64,000 bases of DNA, taken from assembly GCF_900103365.1 (NCBI RefSeq), contig NZ_LT629703.1, positions 2,666,001 to 2,730,000 on the forward strand. The letters run 5' to 3'. This document shows, piece after piece, positions 15,614 through 23,632 of this stretch. The translations under genes were made by a program, and so were the position numbers. The notes below the pieces were generated by a model. The model had not been told where the DNA came from. It did not search any database and saw nothing but the letters and a program-made list of their open reading frames with translations. Source of the stretch: Afipia sp. GAS231 (lineage in GTDB: Bacteria; Pseudomonadota; Alphaproteobacteria; Rhizobiales; Xanthobacteraceae). Positions within the stretch are counted from its first letter, which is position 1, and every line of letters begins with the position of its first letter.

Positions 15614-15702
15614 TTTCTTCTCCTTTGGAATGACATAGTGAGGGAGAGACGAATGCCGCCGTCCAAAATCGACATCATCACGGGAATTTTATCGGGCAAA
15701 AT

Positions 15703-16071
15703 CTATCTGACTTGCGGGACAAAAACCCCGCCCTCGAAGCTGGCGCCGAAATAGACGTCGATGCGCTTCACTTTGTCGCCGGCGAAGGCGAAGAATTCGG
15801 TGTTGCGAAAGCGCTTGCCGCCTTTGGCGACACAGAGGTAGGTGACGAAAGCCTCGTCGCCTTCCACGAAGATCCGCTCCAGTTCGTGCCGCTCGATCCA
15901 GTCGCTGTTTTTCCAGCACCGTTCGAAGTAGGTCGCCTTGTCGATGTTGTCGTCATAGGGACTGGTGAAGCGGAAATCGTCGCCGAGCGCGTCCTCAACC
16001 AGCTTGCGATTGCCGGACAGATAGGCCGCAAAAATCGCGCGAATGGTGTCCGCCCGGTTTGCCGTTGCCAT
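15703..16071 (-). CDS. SnoaL/NTF2-like domain protein
   Basis: A 122-residue single-domain protein with the cone-shaped NTF2-like fold: RADTIRAIFAAYLSGNRKLV, then LGDDFRFTSPYDDN, WIERHELERIFVEGDEAFVT and a closing FAFAGDKVKRIDVYFGA. Proteins of this type serve as small isomerases/hydrolases or binding modules. Its ATG begins one base after the TAG of the GST gene, so the pair is co-transcribed and coupled. The divergent HxlR regulator upstream of the GST probably controls both. Confidence 0.8.
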   Translation of the reverse strand: MATANRADTIRAIFAAYLSGNRKLVEDALGDDFRFTSPYDDNIDKATYFERCWKNSDWIERHELERIFVEGDEAFVTYLCVAKGGKRFRNTEFFAFAGDKVKRIDVYFGASFEGGVFVPQVR

Positions 16072-16725
16072 CTAGCGCTCCTTCGGCACCATGTGGAAGT
16101 ACGGCTCGGCCTCCTTCAGCACGCGGGCAACCGACGGACGCGCCTTCAGACGGTCGAGATACGCGCTTACGTGGCCGAGGGTTGCGCCGAACGGCACGAC
16201 CATGTTGCCATAGAACAACGGCGGCAATGCCGCGCAATCGGCGAGGCCGAATTCGTCGCCCAGCGCCCAATCGCCGCCGGCCATCTGTTGCTCGATCATC
16301 GCATACGATGTCCGCAACTGCGCGCGCGCCTCCGCGACGCCGTGAGGATCCTTGTTGCCGTCCGGCCGCAACCGGTCCCCCATGATCTTCTGCATCGGCA
16401 GATGGACATAGAGATCGTAGAACCGGTCGCGCAGCCGCGTCTGCCATGCCTGGTCGAAGTCGTCGGGAATGAACCGGGTTGGGCCGCGATAATGGCGGTC
16501 TAGATATTCGATGATGACGCTGGACTCCGGCACGGTCTCACCGCGTGCGTCGTCGCGCAGCACCGGGAACTTGCCGATTCCCCACAGCTTGAGCAGCGCC
16601 GCGCGCTCGGCCGGGTCGCCGAGATTGACCGGGTTCGGCGTGAACGGAATGTCATTCTCATACAGCGCGATCAGCGCCTTCCAGCAGAACGACGACAAGG
16701 GGTGAAAATGCAGCGTCAACGACAT
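16072..16725 (-). CDS. glutathione S-transferase family protein
   Basis: A 217-residue GST. The N-terminal thioredoxin-like half starts LTLHFHPLSSFCWKALIALY, with Ser/Cys at the usual catalytic position, followed by GKFPVLRD and PESSVIIEYLDRHY (the cis-Pro and the Glu/Ser that hold glutathione). The C-terminal helical half has the N-capping motif ALGDEFGLADCAALPPL. It precedes the SnoaL-like gene without a gap and is divergent from an HxlR regulator 188 bases away. Detoxification of an electrophile sensed by the regulator is the simplest reading. Confidence 0.9.
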   Translation of the reverse strand: MSLTLHFHPLSSFCWKALIALYENDIPFTPNPVNLGDPAERAALLKLWGIGKFPVLRDDARGETVPESSVIIEYLDRHYRGPTRFIPDDFDQAWQTRLRDRFYDLYVHLPMQKIMGDRLRPDGNKDPHGVAEARAQLRTSYAMIEQQMAGGDWALGDEFGLADCAALPPLFYGNMVVPFGATLGHVSAYLDRLKARPSVARVLKEAEPYFHMVPKER

Positions 16726-16828
16726 GGAAACTCCCGGTATGGAGGCAGGACGAACCGTGTTGCGGCCAGCCGACCTGGATCGCGAAAATTATTTCGCGGT
16801 CGGCGCGCCGATCAAACCGATTGCGTTT

Positions 16829-16842
16829 TACAACTGGTTGTA
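16829..16842. promoter_or_regulatory. palindrome between GST and HxlR genes, operator candidate
   Basis: Perfect inverted repeat TACAAC-TG-GTTGTA near the middle of the divergent 188-base intergenic region, 72 bases before the hxlR-type ATG and 104 bases before the GST ATG. Position and symmetry fit a shared operator for the dimeric regulator. Confidence 0.5.
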
Positions 16843-16913
16843 TCCTGACCAAACCGGTGCAATATTGCAAGCAGTTTTTTTGACGGCGCTGCTGCAAGCC
16901 GCGAGACCACGCC

Positions 16914-17408
16914 ATGACCGACGCCCAGCGCTCCGGCTGCCCGATCAACCTGACGCTGGAAGTAGTCGGCGACAAATGGAGCCTGCTGATCATCCGCGAC
17001 TTGATGTTCGGCAACCGGCGGCATTTTCGCGAGCTGCTGACCAAATCCGATGAGGGCATCTCCTCCAACATCCTCGCCGACCGGCTGAAGACGCTCCTCG
17101 AGCAAGGCATCATCACCCGCGAGGACGACCCGAGCCACAAGCAGAAGGGAATCTATTCGTTGACCGAACAGGGCATCGAACTGCTGCCGATTCTCGCGCA
17201 GATGTCGGCCTGGGGTTACAAATACCTTCCCGTCAGCGAGGAGCTCGGCATCCGCGCCAGGCTACTGAGCGAAGGCGGACCGAAAATGTGGGCCGAGTTC
17301 ATGGACGAGTTGCGCGAGGTCCATCTCGGCGCGGTCAGGCGGAAGCGCGGACCATCGGTGGGCGAGCGGTTGCAGGCCGCGTATGAGAGCGTCGTGAATC
17401 GAAAATAG
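16914..17408 (+). CDS. HxlR-family transcriptional regulator
   Basis: A 164-residue winged-helix regulator. The HxlR signature is clear: a Cys at residue 9 (RSGCPINLTLEVVGDKWSLL), IIRDLMFGNRRHFRELL, EGISSNILADRLKTLLEQGI and the wing HKQKGIYSLTEQGIELLPIL. The N-terminal Cys is often the sensor of electrophiles or oxidants in this family. A C-terminal extension beyond about residue 110 (MWAEFMDELREVHLGAVRRK) is longer than in the smallest members. It is transcribed away from the GST/SnoaL pair. Confidence 0.9.
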   Translation: MTDAQRSGCPINLTLEVVGDKWSLLIIRDLMFGNRRHFRELLTKSDEGISSNILADRLKTLLEQGIITREDDPSHKQKGIYSLTEQGIELLPILAQMSAWGYKYLPVSEELGIRARLLSEGGPKMWAEFMDELREVHLGAVRRKRGPSVGERLQAAYESVVNRK

Positions 17409-17624
17409 TTTTTCGACGGCGCCGTAGAGCTCAACGACGCGGCGCAAGCGATGGGTGGGATCGCCGAACCGAACGGCAACACCGCGCCAAAAAGGATATT
17501 TCGTCTCAATCCTTCGCGCGCGCAGCATGACCTTTGGCGCTTGAGCGCCTAAGCTCTACCCTGCGGCGACGGTCCGGCGCCGCACACGCAGAAACTGATA
17601 TCTGGACCCGGGGAGTATCGCGTT

Positions 17625-17915
17625 ATGTCGGGATTGCTCATCAACCTGCTCATCCAGATCGTCAGCGGCGCCATCGGCGGAAATGTCGCCGCGGGTGCAG
17701 CCAAGAATATCGACCTCGGTACGCTCGGAAACACGCTCGCGGGCGCCATCGGCGGCGGCGCCGGAGGACAGATCCTCGGCATGCTGATTCCGCTGCTGGC
17801 GAATTCGGCTTCGACGCCGGATATCGGCAGCATCGTCGGCCAGGTCGCCGGTGGCGGCGTTGCCGGTGCCGTTCTCACCGCGATCGTCGGCGCCCTCAAG
17901 AACAGGACGGCTTGA
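17625..17915 (+). CDS. small glycine-zipper-like membrane protein
   Basis: A 96-residue hydrophobic protein with Gly/Ala repeats: VSGAIGGNVAAGAAKN, LAGAIGGGAGGQILGMLIP and IVGQVAGGGVAGAVLTAIVG. The GxxxG-rich pattern suggests helices packing in a membrane. No Cys, no charged cluster except the KNRTA tail. I recognise similar hypothetical proteins in Bradyrhizobium only in general terms. It stands alone; the ATG follows GGGGAG nine to ten bases upstream. Confidence 0.6.
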   Translation: MSGLLINLLIQIVSGAIGGNVAAGAAKNIDLGTLGNTLAGAIGGGAGGQILGMLIPLLANSASTPDIGSIVGQVAGGGVAGAVLTAIVGALKNRTA

Positions 17916-18071
17916 ACCATCGTCAATCGCAAGCAGGGCCGCTTGCGGCCCTGACCCCGGTTCGCGCACGGCGCGGCCCGGGCAGAGGTGTGTTGCGCCA
18001 CCATGGCCGGGACTCGGCGCGGGGCATGGGCTATAGGGTCGCGAAACTCACCTGTCGCGAACGGATTTTCC

Positions 18072-18860
18072 ATGCCCCCCTCCCCGCAAAAAGCTGCCCT
18101 CGTCACCGGCGCCGCGCGCGGCATTGGACTGGCGACGGCAAAACGGTTTCTGGCTGACGGCTGGCGTGTGGCGCTGCTGGATATCGAGGGCGAGTTGCTC
18201 AACGGCGCGGTCGCCGATCTCGGCAATCCCAAAAACACGCTGGCGCTGCATTGCGACGTCTCGGACAGCAAGGCGGTGGCGGGCGCGATGGCCGCGATCG
18301 AACGACGGTTCGGCCGACTCGATGCGCTGGTCAACAATGCCGGCGTCGCGGTGTTCGCGCCCCTGCTCGAGACTTCGGATGAGGACTGGAGCCGGGTGCT
18401 GGAGGTCAATCACACCGGGCCGTTCCTCTGCACCAAGGCGGCGGCACCGCTGATGCGCGAACACGGCGGCGGCGCTATCGTCAACATCACTTCCATTTCC
18501 GCGGTGCGCGCTTCGACGCTGCGCTCGGCCTACGGCACCAGCAAGGCCGGCCTCGCGCACCTTACAAAACAGCTCGCGGTCGAACTGGCCTCGCTCGGGA
18601 TCCGCGTCAATGCGGTGGCGCCCGGTCCGGTCGAGACCGCGATGGCGAAAGCCGTGCACACGCCGGAAATCCGCGCCGATTATCACGACGCCATTCCGCT
18701 GAATCGTTACGGCCTCGAAGAGGAGCTGGCGGAAGCCATATTCTTTCTGTGCAGCGAGCGTTCGAGCTACATCACCGGGCAAGTTCTCGCCGTCGACGGC
18801 GGCTTCGATGCCGCCGGCATCGGCCTGCCGACGCTGCGCGGCGAACGGCGGAACGGCTAG
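18072..18860 (+). CDS. short-chain dehydrogenase/reductase (SDR)
   Basis: A 262-residue classical SDR. The cofactor motif is TGAARGIGLATAKRF, the Asp in LLDIEGELL suggests NAD rather than NADP, NNAG is in DALVNNAGVAVFAPL, and the catalytic Ser-Tyr-Lys are in VNITSISAV and YGTSKAGLAHL. The C-terminal ITGQVLAVDGGFDAAG is also typical. I place the start at ATG 18072 because it directly precedes the Rossmann fold; upstream codons are open but unlike protein. The substrate is not predictable. Its end overlaps the 3' end of the convergent phosphatase gene by four bases. Confidence 0.9.
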   Translation: MPPSPQKAALVTGAARGIGLATAKRFLADGWRVALLDIEGELLNGAVADLGNPKNTLALHCDVSDSKAVAGAMAAIERRFGRLDALVNNAGVAVFAPLLETSDEDWSRVLEVNHTGPFLCTKAAAPLMREHGGGAIVNITSISAVRASTLRSAYGTSKAGLAHLTKQLAVELASLGIRVNAVAPGPVETAMAKAVHTPEIRADYHDAIPLNRYGLEEELAEAIFFLCSERSSYITGQVLAVDGGFDAAGIGLPTLRGERRNG

Positions 18861-19423
18861 CGCTGGTTGACGCCAACAATCCGCCAGCCGCTTTCGAGGC
18901 GATCGATCCGGGTCAGCGACAGCGGATCGATTGCAAAGCGCAACGCGCCGTCGGGCGAAAGTTCAAGCGCGATGGCGAGCACGGCGCGGATGGTGCCGGA
19001 ATGCACGACGAGAACAGCGTCGCCCGCAGGCAAACGGGCAAGTCCAGTTCTGGTGCGTTCGATCTGATCGGCGAAACTTTCGCCGCCGGGCGGACGACTG
19101 TGCGCGGGCGATTGCCAGAATTCCTGATAGGCCACACCGAGCTCAGTGGCGAGATCGTCGTGACGCCGTCCGGTCCAGGCGCCAAAATCCTGCTCGGCGA
19201 AATCAGCCTCGGCGACCGCATCGAGCCCGAGCCTCGCAGCAGTTTCGCGGGTGCGGCGCATCGGACTGCTGACCGCATGGGCGCGAGCCGGCAACCGCGC
19301 CTTCAGCACCGCAATCGCAGCGGCGTCGCTGAGATCGGCCGGCGCATCGGCGGCATGAATGACGCCGCGCGGGCCATCGACCGGCGCATGCCGGATCAGC
19401 CATAGCTGTATCGAAGCGCTCAC
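18857..19423 (-). CDS. cobC: histidine phosphatase, probable alpha-ribazole phosphatase (CobC-like)
   Basis: A 188-residue branch-1 histidine phosphatase. The active-site RHG-type motif is LIRHAPVDG, followed by VSSPMRRTRETAARLG, the Glu in DFAEQDFGAWTG and the second His in VLVVHSGTIRAVL. In cobalamin synthesis CobC removes the phosphate of alpha-ribazole phosphate. The GTG start overlaps the TGA of cobS (GTGA), so it is translated together with that gene, which makes the CobC role likely. Other phosphatase roles remain possible. Confidence 0.8.
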   Translation of the reverse strand: MSASIQLWLIRHAPVDGPRGVIHAADAPADLSDAAAIAVLKARLPARAHAVSSPMRRTRETAARLGLDAVAEADFAEQDFGAWTGRRHDDLATELGVAYQEFWQSPAHSRPPGGESFADQIERTRTGLARLPAGDAVLVVHSGTIRAVLAIALELSPDGALRFAIDPLSLTRIDRLESGWRIVGVNQR

Positions 19424-20172
19424 GTGAGTTTTGCGGCGAGTAGGACCAGAATCGCGGTCTCCGCCACCTGCTCGGCCGCCCCCAGCACGTCGCCGGTCTG
19501 GCCACCGATCTCCCGCAACGCCAGCCGCGCGATGACGAAGCCGCTGATGGCAGCCGCAACCGCGGCCCACAGCGCCTCGCCCCATGACAGCGACAGCAGC
19601 GCGATCAGCAGCGCAAGCGCACCTGCGATCGCCGTCGTTGTCGGATCAGGCTGGCCGGAGCTGCGCGCCAAACCATCCTGGCGCGCATAGGGCAGGTTCA
19701 GCGCGAGGGCCGGCAACACGCCGCGCGCCAGCGCATGCGCCGCGATCAGGCTTGGGACGACAGCGCCGTCCGGAATCGCTGACAGCGCGGAAAGCTTTGC
19801 GGCAAAGCTCACCAGCAGCGCCGTGGCGCCATAGGTGCCGATCCGGCTATCGCGCATGATCGCGAGCTTGCCCTCGATGTCACGGCCACCGCCAAAACCG
19901 TCGGCGAGGTCGGCGACGCCATCCTCGTGCAGCGCGCCGGTCAAGAGCGCGCCGGCGCCCAGCACCAGCGCCGCCGCCGCCAGATCGGGCACGCCGACCT
20001 GGCGCAGCGCCAGGCAGAGCACTCCCATGGCAAGACCGATCAGAGCGCCGACCACCGGAAACAGCCGGTAAGCGCGGGCGAAACTTGTAGCCGCCGCGCC
20101 ATCCGGATGCGGCACCGGCAGCCGCGTCAGGAAGCCGACGGCCATTTTGAAATCGTCGAGCCATTCATTCAT
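19420..20172 (-). CDS. cobS: adenosylcobinamide-GDP ribazoletransferase (cobalamin synthase)
   Basis: CobS joins adenosylcobinamide-GDP to alpha-ribazole in the membrane, the last assembly step of cobalamin. The 250-residue protein is polytopic and has the family's GFLTRLPVP start, the acidic motif ALHEDGVADLADGFGGGRD (Asp/Glu metal ligands), KLAIMRDSRIGTYGATALL and the closing GGQTGDVLGAAEQ. ATG 20172 is preferred over an in-frame TTG at 20184. It is divergent from cobT, 103 bases apart. No cobalamin riboswitch is visible between them. Confidence 0.93.
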   Translation of the reverse strand: MNEWLDDFKMAVGFLTRLPVPHPDGAAATSFARAYRLFPVVGALIGLAMGVLCLALRQVGVPDLAAAALVLGAGALLTGALHEDGVADLADGFGGGRDIEGKLAIMRDSRIGTYGATALLVSFAAKLSALSAIPDGAVVPSLIAAHALARGVLPALALNLPYARQDGLARSSGQPDPTTTAIAGALALLIALLSLSWGEALWAAVAAAISGFVIARLALREIGGQTGDVLGAAEQVAETAILVLLAAKLT

Positions 20173-20275
20173 GGTGGTGCCCAAGGAATCGTTTTAGCGT
20201 GCGATCGGCTCGATCTGTCCGGGCATGGCCCGGGAAACCGGTTTGCTTTTTCAGGTGACGTTGTAGGGAAATCGC

Positions 20276-21292
20276 ATGCGGTTTAACAGCCTCGATGATA
20301 TCCGCGCCTTCTGCCGCGACCTGCCCCGGGGCGACGCGCAGGCGGCCGAAGCCGCCGCGCTGCGGCAGCAAAACCTGACCAAACCGCCGGGCAGCCTCGG
20401 CCGCCTCGAAGAACTGGCGATCTGGCTGGCGCGGTGGCAGGAAAACGCCACGCCGCGGCTGGAGCGGGTCACGATTGCGGTGTTCGCCGGCAACCACGGC
20501 ATCGCCGGGCGCGGCGTCTCGGCCTATCCGCCGGAAGTCACCGCGCAGATGGTGGCGAATTTTGCCGCCGGAGGGGCTGCGATCAACCAGATCGCCACGC
20601 TGGCCGGCGCCGAATTGCGCGTGGTGCCGCTCGACCTCGAGCGGCCGACGCGCGACTTCACGGTGGCAGCGGCGATGGACACCGAAGATTTCCTCGACGC
20701 GGTCGATATCGGCTGTCACGCGGTGGCTGACGATTGCGACCTCCTGGTCGTCGGTGAAATGGGAATTGCCAATACCACCACGGCCGCGACCCTGTGCGCG
20801 GCGCTGCTCGGCGGCGGCGCCACGCGCTGGGCCGGCCGCGGCACCGGCGTCGACGACGACGGGCTGTCGCGCAAGCGCGCGGCAATCGAGACGGCGCTGA
20901 AAGTTCACGAACGCATTCTCGGCGATCCGCTTGCCGTGGCCGCGGCCCTCGGCGGTCGCGAACTCGCGGCGATTGCGGGCGCCGTTCTCGCCGCACGCCA
21001 GCGCGGCGTCCCCGTGCTGCTCGACGGTTTCGTCGCAACATCAGCGGTGCTGCCGCTGGCGCGTCTCGAAGGCCACGTGCTGGACCACTGCCGCGCCGGG
21101 CACGTCTCGGCCGAGTCGGGGCATCGCGATCTCTTGCGCGAACTCCATCTCGACCCGCTGCTCGATCTCAATATGCGGCTCGGCGAAGCGTCGGGCGCCG
21201 GCGTTGCGATCCTACTGCTGCGCGCGGCACTCGCCTGCCACAATGGCATGGCAACCTTCGCCGAGGCCGGCGTTTCAGGCGCCGGCGATTGA
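20276..21292 (+). CDS. cobT: nicotinate-nucleotide--dimethylbenzimidazole phosphoribosyltransferase
   Basis: CobT makes alpha-ribazole phosphate from dimethylbenzimidazole and nicotinate mononucleotide, supplying the lower ligand used by CobS. The 338-residue sequence has the family hallmarks: LTKPPGSLGRLEELAIWLA, VFAGNHGIAGRGVSAYP, VGEMGIANTTTAATL, GRGTGVDDDGL, VLLDGFVATSAVLPLA and the C-terminal LLDLNMRLGEASGAGVAILL with the catalytic Glu. The start ATG follows TAGGGA. The opposite-strand cobS/cobC genes complete the late nucleotide-loop pathway. Confidence 0.96.
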   Translation: MRFNSLDDIRAFCRDLPRGDAQAAEAAALRQQNLTKPPGSLGRLEELAIWLARWQENATPRLERVTIAVFAGNHGIAGRGVSAYPPEVTAQMVANFAAGGAAINQIATLAGAELRVVPLDLERPTRDFTVAAAMDTEDFLDAVDIGCHAVADDCDLLVVGEMGIANTTTAATLCAALLGGGATRWAGRGTGVDDDGLSRKRAAIETALKVHERILGDPLAVAAALGGRELAAIAGAVLAARQRGVPVLLDGFVATSAVLPLARLEGHVLDHCRAGHVSAESGHRDLLRELHLDPLLDLNMRLGEASGAGVAILLLRAALACHNGMATFAEAGVSGAGD

Positions 21293-21357
21293 CGAAACCT
21301 TGCCGCAGGTTCCGGCGTCACTAGATCAGCAGGACACTCGCAGCAAAGGAACCGCAC

Positions 21358-21795
21358 ATGCGCATGGCGGTGGTGAAGGCAGTTCTGATCCTAGCGACAC
21401 TGTGCGCCGCGATGGCGCCCGCGCGGGCCGAGGTGCGCATCCTCGCCAGCCCCGGCGGACAGGTCGGCCCATTCCTCGAACTGTTCGATCGCGTCCGCGA
21501 ATCCGGCGAGCGCGTCGTGATCGACGGACCGTGTCTGTCCGCCTGCACGCTGGTGCTGAGCACGGTACCGAGCGAGCGCATCTGCGTGACGCGCCGCGCC
21601 GTGCTCGGATTTCATGCCGCGCGCTCGATCGACCGCAGCGGACGGCTCTATGCGGAACCGGAAGCCTCGCAGGCGGTGCTGGAGGCCTACCCGGCCGCGG
21701 TGCGCGGTTGGATCAGCCGCCGCGGCGGATTGACGTCGCGGCTGCTGCTGTTGCGCGGAAGGGAACTCGCCGCAATCTATCCGACGTGCAGGTGA
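21358..21795 (+). CDS. exported protein resembling ClpP/crotonase-like periplasmic proteins
   Basis: A 145-residue protein with a signal peptide (VVKAVLILATLCAAMAPARA, cut before EVRILAS). The mature part has GGQVGPFLELFDRVRESGER, then VVIDGPCLSACTLVLSTVP and VTRRAVLGFHAARSIDRSGR. The GPCLSAC turn and the later LGFHAA recall the Ser and His positions of periplasmic proteins related to ClpP (COG3904-like). Similarity is by pattern only and activity is unproven. It lies just after cobT with no link to cobalamin. Confidence 0.6.
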   Translation: MRMAVVKAVLILATLCAAMAPARAEVRILASPGGQVGPFLELFDRVRESGERVVIDGPCLSACTLVLSTVPSERICVTRRAVLGFHAARSIDRSGRLYAEPEASQAVLEAYPAAVRGWISRRGGLTSRLLLLRGRELAAIYPTCR

Positions 21796-21801
21796 AGGTT
21801 T

Positions 21802-21891
21802 GTAGGGTGGGTTAGCCGCAGCGTAACCCACCGCCGGACCATCCGCGTATTGAGATGTCGGTGGGTTACGCCTTCGGCTAACCCACCCTAC
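21802..21891. repeat. intergenic inverted repeat with 17-bp arms
   Basis: GTAGGGTGGGTTAGCCG (21802-21818) and its exact complement CGGCTAACCCACCCTAC (21875-21891) flank 56 bases that also contain imperfect inner copies. This word recurs in many bacterial genomes (from memory). It lies between two converging genes, so the RNA hairpin could stop transcription from both sides. Confidence 0.75.
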
Positions 21892-21901
21892 GAATCTCGC
21901 C

Positions 21902-22312
21902 TCACATTTCCTGCGGGCAGTTCACCATCCAGGGAATGCCGAACTGATCGACGCACATGCCGAACCCCTTGGAGAAGAAGGTCTTGCCGAACGGCATGTT
22001 GACGCTGCCGCCTTCCGACAGCGCCTTGAACCTGCGCTCGGCCTCGGCGGGATCGTCGACCGTGATGGATACCGCAAAACCCTGCGGCTTGTTGAAATGA
22101 TCCGGCGGCGCGTCTGACGCCATGATCACCTCGCCATCGATCGACATCCTGGCATGCATGATCTTCTGCATGCGGTCCGGCGCCGTGCCCATTTCGGGCG
22201 GGCCTTCCGAATTACGCAACATCAGCTCGATCTTGCCCCCGAGCACCTTCTCGTAGAACTTGAACGCCGCTTCGCAATTGCTGTCGAAGAACAGGTAAGG
22301 ATTGATTTGCAT
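21902..22312 (-). CDS. VOC-superfamily (PhnB-like) protein
   Basis: A 136-residue glyoxalase/dioxygenase-fold protein of the PhnB subtype. It starts MQINPYLFFDSNCEAAFKFY, has YEKVLGGKIELMLRN, MHARMSIDGEVIMASDAPP and a C-terminal FGKTFFSKGFGMCVDQFGIP with the WMVNCP end typical of PhnB-like proteins. Metal ligands are not obvious. It is the last gene of a same-strand run with SRPBCC, DoxX and ECF sigma genes, a set often found together in ECF41/42-type loci. Confidence 0.85.
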   Translation of the reverse strand: MQINPYLFFDSNCEAAFKFYEKVLGGKIELMLRNSEGPPEMGTAPDRMQKIMHARMSIDGEVIMASDAPPDHFNKPQGFAVSITVDDPAEAERRFKALSEGGSVNMPFGKTFFSKGFGMCVDQFGIPWMVNCPQEM

Positions 22313-22343
22313 CATTGGCTCCCTGGTGACTGACGTTGATCTA

Positions 22344-22886
22344 TTATTTCTCGGTGGCGTTTTTCAGATTGACGAGACCGGCCTCGAAATCCTTGCCGAT
22401 CATCCGGTCCAGGTTCATGACCACCTGCATCACCTTGTTCATGAACGGCGCCGGACCATGCATCAGCCAGGTGACATGCGTGCCATCGCCCTGCGGCAGC
22501 ATTGTGAACTCGGCGGTGTTGTGGCCCTCGAACGGCTTGAAGAAATCGAGCTGGATCACGATCTTCGACGGCACCGTGCTTTCCAGGATTTCCATCCGGC
22601 CGGAACCGACATTTTTGTTGCCGTCCCAACCATAGACCGCGCCCTTGCCGCTCTCCGCGCCGCTGTAGCTGCGCTTCAGCGCGGGATCCTTGTGCTCATA
22701 CGGTGACCAGTCGACCCATCGATGAAAATCGTTGATCAGCGGAAAGATTTTTTCCGCGGGCGCCTGCACCCTGATTTCGCGCCGGACGCTGAAACGGTCC
22801 GGCTTGGTCGCGGCGAGAATGAGCACCACGGCGATGGCAATCGCCAGGATGACAGCGATGACGGCAATGACTTCGAGCATGTCCAA
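22344..22886 (-). CDS. membrane-anchored SRPBCC-family protein
   Basis: A 180-residue protein with one N-terminal membrane helix (VIAVIAVILAIAIAVVLILA) and a START/Bet v1-like hydrophobic-ligand domain: RREIRVQAPAEKIFPLINDF, WVDWSPYEHKDPALKRSYSG, VTWLMHGPAPFMNKVMQVVM. Such domains bind lipids or polyketides; the ligand is unknown. It sits between DoxX-like and VOC genes, 31 bases before the latter, probably in one transcript. Confidence 0.8.
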   Translation of the reverse strand: MDMLEVIAVIAVILAIAIAVVLILAATKPDRFSVRREIRVQAPAEKIFPLINDFHRWVDWSPYEHKDPALKRSYSGAESGKGAVYGWDGNKNVGSGRMEILESTVPSKIVIQLDFFKPFEGHNTAEFTMLPQGDGTHVTWLMHGPAPFMNKVMQVVMNLDRMIGKDFEAGLVNLKNATEK

Positions 22887-22917
22887 CTCCAGCTACGTGA
22901 ATGGTTTCAAAACAGGA

Positions 22918-23331
22918 TCAGCGACGAAAGGGGATCAGCGTACGCAGGTTGCGGTCGCGCAGCCACAGCCCACCCCATACCATGAGACCGAGATACAGTC
23001 CGAACAGCGTATGGGTAAACAGCGGGCTACCGATCCGTACGTGCGAGGCCATCGCGCCGCCGAGATAACCGGTCAGCAGGATCGCACCGAGGATCGAGGT
23101 CGGCGGTATCGAATAGAGCACGGTGCAGACGATGGTGATGACCCCAAGGCTGCGCGCCAGCGTTTCGCTGGAGCCATAGCCCATTTTGTCCATCGTGTCG
23201 GTGACAACCGGCCACGGCACCAGCTTGATGGCGCCGTCGAGCATCAGGAACACGATGACCAAGCCGCTGAGAATGCGGCCGACCCAGCGCGCTGGTTTCG
23301 AAACCGGCATGGTTGCTGTGATCGTGGTCAT
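22918..23331 (-). CDS. DoxX-like membrane protein
   Basis: A 137-residue four-helix inner-membrane protein: WVGRILSGLVIVFLMLDGAI, LARSLGVITIVCTVLYSIPP, GAILLTGYLGGAMASHVRIG and HTLFGLYLGLMVWGGLWLRD. The layout fits the DoxX/DUF4267-like group, whose members are linked to thiosulfate or redox metabolism in some bacteria. It precedes the SRPBCC gene by 31 bases on the same strand and follows the sigma factor after a repeat-filled gap of about 300 bases. Confidence 0.75.
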   Translation of the reverse strand: MTTITATMPVSKPARWVGRILSGLVIVFLMLDGAIKLVPWPVVTDTMDKMGYGSSETLARSLGVITIVCTVLYSIPPTSILGAILLTGYLGGAMASHVRIGSPLFTHTLFGLYLGLMVWGGLWLRDRNLRTLIPFRR

Positions 23332-23439
23332 GATCGTCTCCCCTGTCCAAAATGACTGCTCGGCTACTAGACGAATGGCGGGAGGAGATTCCGACAGGGG
23401 TGGGAAATAATTTTCGTGGAGGCTTCCCTTCTCCCATCG

Positions 23440-23615
23440 AAGTCGGATTTATTCGACTTCGACCAATTGAAATGCTCAACTCGGGTATACCCGAGTTGAG
23501 GTGGGAGAAGGTGCCGGAGCGCAGCGGAGGCGGATGAGGGGTCTCTACCCGCGGAGACGGACCCCTCATCCGGCGCTACGCGCCACCTTCTCCCACAAGG
23601 GGAGAAGGAAGAGAT
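23440..23615. repeat. intergenic repeat with large inverted arms between sigma and doxX-like genes
   Basis: GGTGGGAGAAGGTGCCGGAG (from 23501) plus GCGGATGAGGGGTC pair with GACCCCTCATCCGGCGC and CGCCACCTTCTCCCAC (to about 23597). A smaller inverted repeat, CAACTCGGGTATACCCGAGTTG, lies at 23477-23498. It fills the gap between the sigma factor and the DoxX gene. Confidence 0.6.
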
Positions 23616-23632
23616 ACCGCTCACTCTGAGAA

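Noticed and set aside
14357..15754. Plus-strand frame of 465 codons opposite the beta-lactamase-like gene
   Set aside because: The minus-strand product has all active-site motifs; this frame has none.
20185..20275. Cobalamin riboswitch between cobS and cobT
   Set aside because: Only 103 bases, without a B12-box-like sequence; the one small hairpin (CCGGGC-ATG-GCCCGG) is too simple.
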